Of a stretch of 64,000 nucleotides of DNA, positions 17,569 through 25,668 are shown one piece after another; position 1 is the stretch's first letter, and every line of letters starts with the position of its first letter. The position numbers and the translations under genes are program-made. The notes under the pieces are model-generated. The model saw only the letters and a program-made list of their open reading frames with translations. It was not told the origin of the DNA and ran no database searches. The DNA is taken from assembly GCA_039820405.1 (NCBI GenBank), contig JBCBQC010000001.1, forward strand, positions 124,001 to 188,000. The letters are read 5' to 3'. The stretch is from CALLVY01 sp937899855. GTDB lineage: Bacteria; Bacteroidota; Bacteroidia; Chitinophagales; Saprospiraceae.

Positions 17569-17627
17569 GGTGGTATCTTATCAATGCTTTTGGAGGAAGG
17601 TAGTCCAGGCTTTGGTAAGACACCACC
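17569..17627. mobile_element. 59-bp deletion derivative of the stop-codon element, subfamily 2, copy D
   Basis: The ends are GGTGGTATCTTA (17569-17580) and TAAGACACCACC (17616-17627), flanked by TA at 17567-17568 and 17628-17629. The left 45 bp match the left end of copy C (TCAATGCTTTTGGAGGAAG) and then join its right end, so about 164 internal bases are missing. Read from the adjacent minus-strand gene, its first G completes the TAG stop of the decarboxylase gene. Removing it gives TTG TAA, so the ancestral stop was probably TAA. Confidence 0.8.
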
Positions 17628-18715
17628 TACAATTGCAGCGGTCCTTCCCCAACTCGGTCGGCAATCCAGGCTTTGTGTTCACAAAACGGACTGAGTTGGT
17701 CTTTGATAAACGTCTGGACCTCAGAATGGATCGCATCGGGATACAGTAAGTGCAGATTGGGACCAGCATCCAAACTGAAGTAGAGTGGGTGTCCCGTTTC
17801 GTGACGGTACGCGCGCACCATGCGAATGAGGGCCAAAGAATTGGGTTCCATCAGCACATAAGAGGGATTCGAGCACATCATCAGGGCGTGTAGCGTCATG
17901 GCTTCGTTTTCGGTAATTCGGCCAAACACCTCGAGGTCTCCCTGCCGAAGGGCTCCCAGAAGTTGGAGCATCCGCTGGCGGGCTTGTTCGTAGCGGGGTT
18001 CCGCGTAGGGATTGCCTTCCATCAGACCGTGCCCCGCCCGACTGGAAACGCTTTTTTCTCCCTTGCTTACGATGAGGATATCGTCGTGAAAAGTTTTGAA
18101 TACCTCGTGGAGGTCACGCTCGTAAGGAACGGCAAATAAGTTGGACGAACCGGGAACTTCCGAGCTTTCTCCCCAAACCGCCATGGTGGAATAGATGGAT
18201 CGACTCGCCGATCCCGAGCCCAAGCGAGCTACGAAGGAAGCCTTTTGCCGGTAGGCCTGGTCGTCCCGTAGGGTCCCAAAAAAGCGATCTTCTAACGAGC
18301 ACAAACAAAGCGACAGGGCGCTCATACTCGAAGCGGAAGAGGCGATCCCCGCGGAGTGGGGGAAGGAGTTGAAGGAACGAATGGTGAGGTCCAGCTGGCG
18401 GAGAAAGGGAAAGATGTCGACGATGCTTTCCAGGAATTGTAGCACTTTTACCCGAAAGTCTTCGCGGGGCTCGTCGCCGAAGAAAAATTCCAGGGCAATG
18501 CCTTCGTCCGCGCCCCTTTTGGGACGGTACTCCACATGCGTTTCGGTGTAGGCATTATCGAGGGTAAAGCTAATCGAGGGATTGCGGGGCAGTTGGCGAC
18601 CGTACTTGCCCCAGTATTTGATGAGGGCTAGATTGGAGGGGCTTCGCCAGCTTATTTTACCCGGTTCGAGGGTGGAAGTATCAACGATGAGGCGGGGGTT
18701 CTTGTAGTCGGTCAT
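17627..18715 (-). CDS. mvaD: Diphosphomevalonate decarboxylase
   Basis: 362 residues, GHMP-kinase superfamily. It converts mevalonate 5-diphosphate to isopentenyl diphosphate with ATP. Diagnostic motifs are SPSNLALIKYWGKYG (about residues 25-39), the ATP loop SFPHSAGIASSASSMSAL (about 115-132), and MMCSNPSYVLMEP. The strand SLDAGPNLHLL carries the catalytic Asp seen in yeast and bacterial enzymes. The Lys and Ser ligands are present, so it should be active. It indicates the mevalonate route to isoprenoids. The stop codon TAG is formed partly by element D. A terminator (18743-18786) and element C lie upstream, so it has its own promoter somewhere within 18716-18742 or shares read-through. Confidence 0.92.
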   Translation of the reverse strand: MTDYKNPRLIVDTSTLEPGKISWRSPSNLALIKYWGKYGRQLPRNPSISFTLDNAYTETHVEYRPKRGADEGIALEFFFGDEPREDFRVKVLQFLESIVDIFPFLRQLDLTIRSFNSFPHSAGIASSASSMSALSLCLCSLEDRFFGTLRDDQAYRQKASFVARLGSGSASRSIYSTMAVWGESSEVPGSSNLFAVPYERDLHEVFKTFHDDILIVSKGEKSVSSRAGHGLMEGNPYAEPRYEQARQRMLQLLGALRQGDLEVFGRITENEAMTLHALMMCSNPSYVLMEPNSLALIRMVRAYRHETGHPLYFSLDAGPNLHLLYPDAIHSEVQTFIKDQLSPFCEHKAWIADRVGEGPLQL

Positions 18716-18742
18716 AGTGCGATTTTGTACGGCAAATTTATC

Positions 18743-18786
18743 AAAAAAATAAGACCTGAGCCGCCAATGTGAGCGACCCAGGTCTT
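18743..18786 (-). terminator. Intrinsic terminator of the DUF4294 gene
   Basis: On the minus strand the stem AAGACCTG pairs with CAGGTCTT (18751-18758 with 18779-18786) and is followed by a run of seven T (18743-18749). It lies downstream of the DUF4294 gene, but element C now separates the gene's stop codon from it. Confidence 0.75.
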
Positions 18787-18812
18787 AAACGTCCGGCGGG
18801 GCATCCGGTTCA

Positions 18813-19035
18813 GGTGGCGTCTTATCAATGCTTTTGGAGGAAGATGGTCCAGATTTTGGTGCTCCCCGAGCCTCCTTTCGAGCGGAATAGCCTCAGCTAT
18901 TGTGGGAGAAATAGGTAGGAGTGAGCGCCCCCTTTGGGGCGGACACCGTCCGAAGCGAGGGAACCGCTTAGCGGATGGGATGCCAGGTCCTAAAGATGGA
19001 TCAGATTCACCGATGGGTATTGGTAAGACACCACC
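18813..19035. mobile_element. 223-bp stop-codon MITE-like element, subfamily 2, copy C
   Basis: The ends are GGTGGCGTCTTA (18813-18824) and TAAGACACCACC (19024-19035). The right flank is TA (19036-19037) and the left flank is CA, a one-base decay of TA. It is exactly as long as copies A and B and aligns with copy B over its full length with no gap, at roughly two-thirds identity by eye. Shared blocks include CAGATTTTGGT, GGGGCGG and TAAAGATG. The G at its right end (minus strand) completes the TAG stop of the DUF4294 gene. Removal restores GAT TAA if the left flank is read as TA. With the terminator, it fills the 18716-19034 gap. Confidence 0.82.
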
Positions 19036-19670
19036 TAATCTTCAATCTTGAGATCGAGCGTTGCTGGATCGAGGTCGTAGGAGATATCGAAATCTTGGAG
19101 GACCAAATCCAGAATTTCATCATCCCCAACGATGTAACCTTCCTTGAGGTCATAGCCGTTAAGTTTTCCCAGTTGGTGCCAGTAAGTGGCCGTAAATCCG
19201 CCCCGCAAGTCCCGGAGCATATCGTAGAAGACCATATCCAACTCCTTTTCAATCATCTTCACCAAAATCTTACCCTGGGTCTTGGTCAGGTTCTTGAGCT
19301 TGTCCTTGAATTCTTTCTTGTATTCTTTTTGCAGCCGCTTGATGTGGCGTTTCTTTTTCCCGCGCTTCATATTTTTGGTAACGTAATCCGTTTCGCGGAA
19401 AATGCGGATGGCTTCCACCGCGTAGGGATACACCTTGGCCGCGTACCGCCGGTACTTGAGGTACAAACGGTATTCCGCCCGGCTTTTGAAAGCCCGCGGC
19501 GAAGACACCGACACGTCCTCCAAATCGGCGATAATGATGGTATCGCTGTCCGTGATGAGCGCCGTCACCACCTCTCCATCGAGAAAAATGCGCTCCTTTC
19601 GCTCGTTGGTCTGCGCCCCGAGCGTTCCCAATAGGGTCACGCACAAGGCTGTTGCCAGTAGGTATTTCAT
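19035..19670 (-). CDS. DUF4294 exported protein
   Basis: 211 residues from ATG 19670, where the signal peptide starts (MKYLLATALCVTLLG...GAQ); an in-frame ATG at 19682 precedes it. The core matches DUF4294: FLDGEVV, D-S-D-T-I-I-I-A-D-L, YRLYLKYRRYAAKVYPYA, then a long basic helix (GKKKRHIKRLQKEYK) and LTKTQGKILVKMIEKEL, F.ML.DLRGGFTATYW. The family is nearly confined to Bacteroidota and has no known activity. Genes of this family are often envelope-related. The TAG stop is formed at the edge of element C, and its natural terminator lies beyond the element. Confidence 0.85.
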   Translation of the reverse strand: MKYLLATALCVTLLGTLGAQTNERKERIFLDGEVVTALITDSDTIIIADLEDVSVSSPRAFKSRAEYRLYLKYRRYAAKVYPYAVEAIRIFRETDYVTKNMKRGKKKRHIKRLQKEYKKEFKDKLKNLTKTQGKILVKMIEKELDMVFYDMLRDLRGGFTATYWHQLGKLNGYDLKEGYIVGDDEILDLVLQDFDISYDLDPATLDLKIED

Positions 19671-19861
19671 TTGATTCACCATTTGCTTATTAACTTTTTG
19701 TCCGTCTCATAAATTACATCAATCCACTCAAAAAAGGGGTTATATTTTTGTTAAGGCCCCACTTTTCTTCATTTTTAAGACGAAACCACCCCGCCTGTCG
19801 TCACCCCTCGATCTATTAACGTTTAGTTAATGCCCAATGATGAATACCCACTCCCTTTTTT

Positions 19862-21157
19862 CTAACGCTCCGGATCGGCATATTTTTTTCGAAACTTGCG
19901 ACTGAGGGCCTTCTGTTTGTTGTCCAAGTCGATTTCCCGACCGTCAATAAAAGCCTGCTCCACCTTACAAGTCCGCATATCTAGCGCGTCACCCGCCGAA
20001 ATAAACAAGGTCGCCGCCTTGCCGACCTCCAAGCTTCCCGTCCGATCGTCGATGCCCATGATCCGGGCCGTATTCCCACTCAGAGCCGCAATGGCTGCCT
20101 CCTTGTCGAGACCGTAGGCCACCGCCTGTCCCGCCTGAAAACTGAGGTTGCGCTGTTCCCAGGCGCCACCCATGCTAAAGCAAAAGTCTACTCCCGCTTC
20201 GTGCAAAAGCCGGGCCGTCTTGAAAGGCTGATCGATGTCGTTGTCCTCCCGCCCCGGCAAGCTCTGTACCTTGCGCAAAATAACGGGAATGCTCTTCTCC
20301 TTCAGTACATCCGCCATCCGCCAAGCATCCCGACCACCAACGATCACCGGTGTGATCTCCAGGCGGTCGCACAGGTCGATGACGTTAGTCATTTCCTTGA
20401 GACCATCGGCGTGGACGTACAATTTGCGGTCCCCTTCCAGTACCCCACGCATCGCCTCAAATTTGAGGTTGGGCATGGATGGCTCCGACCGCAGGTAAGC
20501 CTGGGCCTCCAGGAGGAAACTTTCAATTTCCCGCCGGTGCTGGTCGTAGTCCTTATTTTTGGAAATGGTACCGGGGTTGGCCCACCACCCCGAGCGGCCA
20601 AAATAACGCGGCCAGTTGAGGTGTACGCCATCATCGGCTTTGACCACCGCGTCTTCCCAATTCCAAGCGTCGAGTTGCACCACCGACGACTGCCCGCTAA
20701 ACCACCCCCCCTGGGGGGTCACCTGGATGAGCAAAATGCCATTGGAGCGCACCGTGGGGCTCACGCGGGAGTCCGTATTGTAGGCCACCAAAGCCCGTAC
20801 GTTGGGATTGATGTTACCAACCTCCCGAAAATCCCGGGTTGCCCGAACGGCATCGATCTCGGTGATTCCCAAGTTGGTCGACGGGGCGATAAACCCCGGA
20901 TAAAGGTGCTTGCCCGTCGCATCGATGATGCGGAAGTTTTTTCCCGGGGCGGGTTGATTGCTCCGGCTGTCACCCACCGTGGTGATCTTGCCGTTCTCGA
21001 AAGTAATGATGCTGTTTTCAATGCGTTGGCCATTACCCAGGTGGGCCGTAGCTCCCGTGATCATGATGGCCTGCTTTTGGGGAGGAGCCGGCGTTTGTTG
21101 GGCCAGCAGGGCACTGGTCATCACCAGCAATAAGGACAAAAGAGTGTAACGAATCAT
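19862..21157 (-). CDS. Exported amidohydrolase-family protein
   Basis: 431 residues from ATG 21157, chosen because MIRYTLLSLLLVMTSALLAQ is a signal peptide. The fold is that of the amidohydrolase superfamily: an N-terminal beta-sandwich part (ITGATAHLGNGQRIENSIITFENGKI), KHLYPGFIAPS, and the C-terminal return (DRTGSLEVGKAATLFISAGDALD...VEQAFIDGREI). The usual HxH metal pair after YPGFI is missing (APSTNLGI), and only scattered His remain, so catalysis in the usual way is doubtful. It lies 34 bp after the larger amidohydrolase gene, in the same direction. The pair is a common tandem arrangement in Bacteroidota; one may assist the other. Confidence 0.8.
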   Translation of the reverse strand: MIRYTLLSLLLVMTSALLAQQTPAPPQKQAIMITGATAHLGNGQRIENSIITFENGKITTVGDSRSNQPAPGKNFRIIDATGKHLYPGFIAPSTNLGITEIDAVRATRDFREVGNINPNVRALVAYNTDSRVSPTVRSNGILLIQVTPQGGWFSGQSSVVQLDAWNWEDAVVKADDGVHLNWPRYFGRSGWWANPGTISKNKDYDQHRREIESFLLEAQAYLRSEPSMPNLKFEAMRGVLEGDRKLYVHADGLKEMTNVIDLCDRLEITPVIVGGRDAWRMADVLKEKSIPVILRKVQSLPGREDNDIDQPFKTARLLHEAGVDFCFSMGGAWEQRNLSFQAGQAVAYGLDKEAAIAALSGNTARIMGIDDRTGSLEVGKAATLFISAGDALDMRTCKVEQAFIDGREIDLDNKQKALSRKFRKKYADPER

Positions 21158-21191
21158 CTTGGTGTTTTTGTAAGCGTCAAAGGGTAAATAA

Positions 21192-24167
21192 TTAGCGCAT
21201 CTCATCGTCGTAATCGTCGCAGTGATAGTGGTGATGAAACTTGCGTTGGGGCGGACCACTCTTGCCACCGGGGCTTTCGTCGTCAATCATCTTCTGAATC
21301 AACCGGGCCCGCTCGCTTTGAATTTCGCTGCGCAGCTCCCGGTCGCGCTCCTGATCGTAGTACAACCTGCCGTCTACCCAGGTTTTTTCCGCGCGGGCGT
21401 AAATCGATAGGGGATGGTCGGACCACAGCACGAGATCGGCGTCTTTACCCACCTTGATGCTTCCCACTCGGTCGTCGATGTGTAGCAGTTTGGCGGGGTT
21501 GAGGGTGACGAATTTCCAAGCCTCCTCCTCACTCATGTCCGCATACATTACCGCCTTGGCCGCTTCCTGATTCAAACGGCGCGCCATCTCAGCATCATCG
21601 GAGTTGAAGGCAACCAACACACCCTGATCGTGCATGATGGGACCATTGTGGGGAATGGCATCGATCACTTCGTACTTGTAGGCCCACCAATCGGAAAAAC
21701 TCGAGCCCCCAGCGCCGTGTTCGCGCATCTTATCGGCGATCTTGTAGCCCTCCAGAATATGGGTAAAGGTATTGACCCGAAAGCCAAAGCGTTCGGCCAC
21801 TTTCATCAGCATGTTGATTTCTCCCTGCTGATAGGAATGGCAGGTGATGAAACGCCGACTTTCGACGATCTCCAGCACGGCTTCCAAATCCAGATCGCGC
21901 CGGTAGGGAACGCCCGAACGGACCTTTTCGCCGTAGTCGACGGCACGGGTAAAGTAATCGATAAAGGTTTGCTCCACGCCCATCCGCGTTTGGGGAAAAC
22001 GCAGGACGTAGCCATCGCCCCAGTTGGTTTGCTTGACGTTTTCGCCCAGTGCAAATTTGATAAAGCCATCCGCTCCTTCAAATTTCATGGCCTCCGCCTC
22101 CATTCCCCAGCGCATCTTGATCAGAGCCGACTGCCCCCCAATGGGATTGGCCGAGCCGTGAAGCAATTGCGCCGTCGTCACCCCGCCGGCCAATTGCCGG
22201 TAGATGTTGATGTCTTCCGCATTGACCACATCCCCAATCCGAACCTCCGCCGAACTGGCCTGGGTCCCCTCGTTCACGCCCCGGCTGATCGCGATGTGCG
22301 AGTGCTCGTCGATAATTCCACAAGTCAAGTGCTTGCCCGTCGCGTCCACTATTCGCGCCTTACCCGCCTTGAGGTCCTGGCCCACTTTGGCAACCTTGCC
22401 ATTTTTAAACAAGACGTCCGTATCGGTAAGGATGCCCCCGGCTTCGTTGGTCCATACCGTGGCGTTTTGGATCAGTACTTCCTCCGCCCCGGGCGCCTCG
22501 GTCCAGCCGTAGGCCATAAAAGGATAGGTCACGGTGCCCTCCACCTTGGGGCCGGGCTTGTTGTCCTTCTTGCCACTCGTATCCGTCGCCGCTCCGGTCC
22601 GTTCGGCTTGCCAACTGACCCAGGTGCCATCCGCCAGCAGGCCCTTGCCCGACCACTGGCCGTCCACTGCAGAACCCGACAGCGCAATCTTGCCCGACTG
22701 TCCCTTGGGTACAAAGGACAGGGTCAGCAAGCCCTGCGCCATTTTTACCTTGGCCTTGATCGTTGAGGAATCGGGATAGGCCAACTTCACGGTAGGTTTT
22801 TCGGGATTTCCGCTTACCCGGAGCACAAAGCTTTGCGTATCGACGCGGAGTTCGTAACTCCCGGTCGTCAGGCGGTCGTTCCAATCCTTGATGGGGTAGG
22901 CTTTACCGTTGACCCAGTGCTGGTAGAGGGTTGCTTTTTCGGTAAAAAATAACTTATCGCACACGAAGAAATTGGCGCGTTTGCCCACTCCCAGACTTCC
23001 CACTTCCTCTTCCACTCCCAGGAGGCGGGCCGGATTGATCGTCAGGGCCGCCAGGGCCGCATCGGCTGATAAACCGGCCTTGACCGCTTGGCGCAGGTGC
23101 GTCAGAAAGTCCTTTTTCTTCTTGTGGCCGTACACGGTCAAGCTAAAGTCGATCCCGGCGGCTGCGAGTCGAGCGGGGTTTTCGGGTGCCAATTCCCAGT
23201 GTTTGAGATCGGCCAAGTCCGCTTGCAGGGCATCGTAGGGATCTTCCACTTCAAAGGCTTTGGGAAAATTGAGGGGTAGGATAAAGGCGCTGCCCGTGGC
23301 CTGGAGTTCGGAAATCCGTTGGTACTCGTCGCCCTTTCCCTTGAGGATGTAGTTGATGCCAAACTCTTGGCCCAAACGGGCCGCACGCAGGGCTTCTTGT
23401 TTGTCATCGACCGCAAAAATTTGGGGCAGGCTTTGCAGATCGTTCCAGGCGGCCAGCGAGAGGTTGCGCTCCTCCGACGATTCGCTCCGGCGGTACCATT
23501 CGGCATCCAGGTAGGTTTGGCGCAACAGGGCGATACAGCCCATCAGCGAACTGGGATAACTTTGGGTGGATTTGCCCTTGCGAAAGGAGAGCACGTGTGC
23601 GGCCCGACCGCGGATCAAGCTCTCGTGTTCGCGCTCCTCCCCGGTGAGTACTAGGCTGGCCGCGCCGCGGGAGATGCCACTCATCTGGTGGGTCAGCAAG
23701 GCTCCAAAACCCAGCTGTCGCCACTCGGCAGCGACTTTTTTATCGACCTTAAAGTGATCCTGAGTGGCCATTTCCGAGCGCAGGGCTTCGTTCCAACTGT
23801 AGGCCCCCCGCTTGTTGGACAGGGGCTGGGGTTTGCCCCGGTCTCGGGGCTTGATTGAGGCAGCGGCCGGTACGCCGTATTCTGCGTAGAGGTCGATGAA
23901 GGAGGGGTAGACGTGCCGGCCTTCCAGGTCGATGACTACGGCCCCATCCGGTATGGAGATGCCCGTACCCATGGCTTCGATCCGTCCCTCCCGGATGATG
24001 AGGGTCGCCTGCAACAATTGTCGACCCGGCTGGGGATGGATGGTAGCGTTGGTAAAAGCGTAGTGCCCTTCGCGTTGGTCATAGACCCCATTGCGGGGAA
24101 AGGTTTGCTGAGCCGACAGCATCCCGACGCAACAGAGGACGAAAAAAAGAGTGGTAATTTTTTTCAT
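21192..24167 (-). CDS. Double-domain exported amidohydrolase
   Basis: 991 residues with a signal peptide (MKKITTLFFVLCCVGMLSAQ). It contains two amidohydrolase modules in tandem. The N-terminal one (about 30-440) retains the beta-sandwich and the VGSLGVGKRANFFVCD return, but its metal site is degenerate (PSFIDLYAEYG, no HxH). A beta-rich linker follows (about 440-555). The C-terminal module (about 560-960) keeps HxH in IIDEHSHIA, CHSYQQGE, THILEGYK and AFNSDDAE, so it can bind a metal and is the likely catalytic half. Family members include imidazolonepropionase- and dipeptidase-like enzymes; substrate unknown. It is followed by the smaller paralog and preceded, 25 bp away, by rsmG. Confidence 0.82.
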   Translation of the reverse strand: MKKITTLFFVLCCVGMLSAQQTFPRNGVYDQREGHYAFTNATIHPQPGRQLLQATLIIREGRIEAMGTGISIPDGAVVIDLEGRHVYPSFIDLYAEYGVPAAASIKPRDRGKPQPLSNKRGAYSWNEALRSEMATQDHFKVDKKVAAEWRQLGFGALLTHQMSGISRGAASLVLTGEEREHESLIRGRAAHVLSFRKGKSTQSYPSSLMGCIALLRQTYLDAEWYRRSESSEERNLSLAAWNDLQSLPQIFAVDDKQEALRAARLGQEFGINYILKGKGDEYQRISELQATGSAFILPLNFPKAFEVEDPYDALQADLADLKHWELAPENPARLAAAGIDFSLTVYGHKKKKDFLTHLRQAVKAGLSADAALAALTINPARLLGVEEEVGSLGVGKRANFFVCDKLFFTEKATLYQHWVNGKAYPIKDWNDRLTTGSYELRVDTQSFVLRVSGNPEKPTVKLAYPDSSTIKAKVKMAQGLLTLSFVPKGQSGKIALSGSAVDGQWSGKGLLADGTWVSWQAERTGAATDTSGKKDNKPGPKVEGTVTYPFMAYGWTEAPGAEEVLIQNATVWTNEAGGILTDTDVLFKNGKVAKVGQDLKAGKARIVDATGKHLTCGIIDEHSHIAISRGVNEGTQASSAEVRIGDVVNAEDINIYRQLAGGVTTAQLLHGSANPIGGQSALIKMRWGMEAEAMKFEGADGFIKFALGENVKQTNWGDGYVLRFPQTRMGVEQTFIDYFTRAVDYGEKVRSGVPYRRDLDLEAVLEIVESRRFITCHSYQQGEINMLMKVAERFGFRVNTFTHILEGYKIADKMREHGAGGSSFSDWWAYKYEVIDAIPHNGPIMHDQGVLVAFNSDDAEMARRLNQEAAKAVMYADMSEEEAWKFVTLNPAKLLHIDDRVGSIKVGKDADLVLWSDHPLSIYARAEKTWVDGRLYYDQERDRELRSEIQSERARLIQKMIDDESPGGKSGPPQRKFHHHYHCDDYDDEMR

Positions 24168-24192
24168 GAACAGAAATTTTTACAAAGCGGGC

Positions 24193-24819
24193 TTAGCCCT
24201 GAACGTATACGATGTATTTCTCGGTAAAATAGCTTTCGGTAAAGAAATCGCTGAGGGGATAGATTTCGGTGTAGTGGCGGTTGTGCAGGTCTTCGATTTC
24301 CTCAATTACCCGACCTCCTTTGAGTGCGATCAGGCCGTTGGGTAGGCCGTGTTGCTGTTTTTTTTTGAGCACGCGCCCGGTCCAGTTGACGAGCTTATCG
24401 AGCCGCGCCACGGCCCGGCTGAGGACGAAGTCGAAGTGGTGTTTCAATTCTTCGGCGCGGCTGTGTAGGGCTCGTACGTTTTGCAGCTCCAAGGCTTCGG
24501 CGACGGCCTGAACTACCTTGATTTTTTTACCCCGCCCGTCGACGAGCCAAAAATTCGTTTCTGGAAAAAGGATGGCCAGTGGAATCCCGGGGAAGCCCCC
24601 ACCCGTCCCCAAATCTAGCACCTCGGCCCCCGGAGCAAAACGGACGAGCCGAGCGATACTGAGGGAATGCAGTACGTGGTGTTCGTAGAGTTGGTCGATA
24701 TCCTTGCGGGAAATGACGTTGATGCGTTCGTTCCACTCGCGGTAGAGGGGATCGAGCTGCTCCAACTGCGTCCGTTGGTGCGGGGTGAGTTGTGGAAAAT
24801 AATCTAATATTCGTTGCAT
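24193..24819 (-). CDS. rsmG: 16S rRNA (guanine527-N7)-methyltransferase RsmG
   Basis: 208 residues from ATG 24819, the usual length for the family. A longer in-frame start at 24876 would run into the T-tract of the upstream terminator. Motifs: WNERINVISRKD near the N-terminus, the SAM-binding loop VLDLGTGGGFPGIPLAI, VDGRGKKIKVV, and the LSRAVA motif IV. It methylates G527 of 16S rRNA in the cytoplasm. The exported amidohydrolase genes follow after 25 bp, probably a chance operon. Confidence 0.93.
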   Translation of the reverse strand: MQRILDYFPQLTPHQRTQLEQLDPLYREWNERINVISRKDIDQLYEHHVLHSLSIARLVRFAPGAEVLDLGTGGGFPGIPLAILFPETNFWLVDGRGKKIKVVQAVAEALELQNVRALHSRAEELKHHFDFVLSRAVARLDKLVNWTGRVLKKKQQHGLPNGLIALKGGRVIEEIEDLHNRHYTEIYPLSDFFTESYFTEKYIVYVQG

Positions 24820-24880
24820 AGCTGGCACTGCCTCCAAATCTGGAAAGAGGATCGGAATAAACCTAGAGGCGAACATACAT

Positions 24881-24926
24881 AAAAAAAGCGGGAATGATTA
24901 GAGCAAAATTGCTAATCATTCCCGCT
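24881..24926 (-). terminator. Strong intrinsic terminator of the envelope/sigma operon
   Basis: A perfect 15-bp stem, AGCGGGAATGATTAG (24887-24901) with CTAATCATTCCCGCT (24912-24926), is followed on the minus strand by a T run (24881-24886). It lies 25 bp downstream of the sigma-factor stop codon and immediately before rsmG. Confidence 0.9.
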
Positions 24927-24951
24927 AAACCAATTTGTGCAGTGCGTTCTA

Positions 24952-25668
24952 CTACCCGGGGGTCGGTACTTTGACGGGAGTCTTGGCGCGCGTCGACTTT
25001 TTGTTTTTGCGTTGGCTACGCTTGGCGCGACGCGAAGTATTGTCGAGGTAAGCCCGGGCCGAGGGCTGTTGCAGAAGGTTGAAGAGTATTTCCTTGGCGC
25101 GGAAAAGTTGGGCCTTGACCGTACCCAGCGGAATGTCCAATTCGCGGGCAATTTCTTCGTAGCTCAACTCTTCGAAAAAGCGCAGTTCGATCATCAGGCG
25201 GTACTTTAGACTGAGTTTGCCGAGTACCGTCCGCATCAACTTTACGCGTTGGTCGCGGATGAAGCGCTCCTCCGGATCCAGATTGCCGGAGCGGATATTG
25301 CTCGAGTAATCGTGGTCGCTGTGGGGCTCAATCGGGTCGTCGATCGACAGCAAGTGCAAACGCTTTTTGCGGATGTGATCGATACAATTGTTGATGGCGA
25401 TTTTAAACAGCCAAGTGCTGAACGCATAACGCGGTGCATAACTCGGCAGCTTGCTGAAAGCTTTGCCAAAAGCTTCCAAGGTCAGGTCATCGGCGTCTTC
25501 GCGATTGTTGACCATCTTGAACATCATGTGATAAATGGAATTGCGATAGCGTTCCAGTAGTACGGTATAAGCCTTTTGATCGCCGGAGATGGCTTGTTGA
25601 ACATACTCGTAATCCTCCTTGGCGCGAGGGGAAAGATTCGAAGTCTTCGTTTTTTCTTTTACTTCCAT
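24952..25668 (-). CDS. ECF-type RNA polymerase sigma-70 factor
   Basis: 238 residues from ATG 25668, whose ATG lies inside the last codons of the glycosyltransferase gene (AACGATGGAAGTAA), indicating translational coupling. Region 2 is clear: YRNSIYHMMFKMV, ADDLTLEAFGKAF, FSTWLFKIAINNCIDHIRKK. Region 4 is LSLKYRLMIELRF, LSYEEIARELDIPLGTVKAQLFRAKEIL. A final ~40-residue tail is rich in Arg, Lys and Ser and is not part of the family core. No anti-sigma gene adjoins. Position at the end of a lipid A/envelope operon suggests regulation of envelope genes. Confidence 0.9.
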   Translation of the reverse strand: MEVKEKTKTSNLSPRAKEDYEYVQQAISGDQKAYTVLLERYRNSIYHMMFKMVNNREDADDLTLEAFGKAFSKLPSYAPRYAFSTWLFKIAINNCIDHIRKKRLHLLSIDDPIEPHSDHDYSSNIRSGNLDPEERFIRDQRVKLMRTVLGKLSLKYRLMIELRFFEELSYEEIARELDIPLGTVKAQLFRAKEILFNLLQQPSARAYLDNTSRRAKRSQRKNKKSTRAKTPVKVPTPG

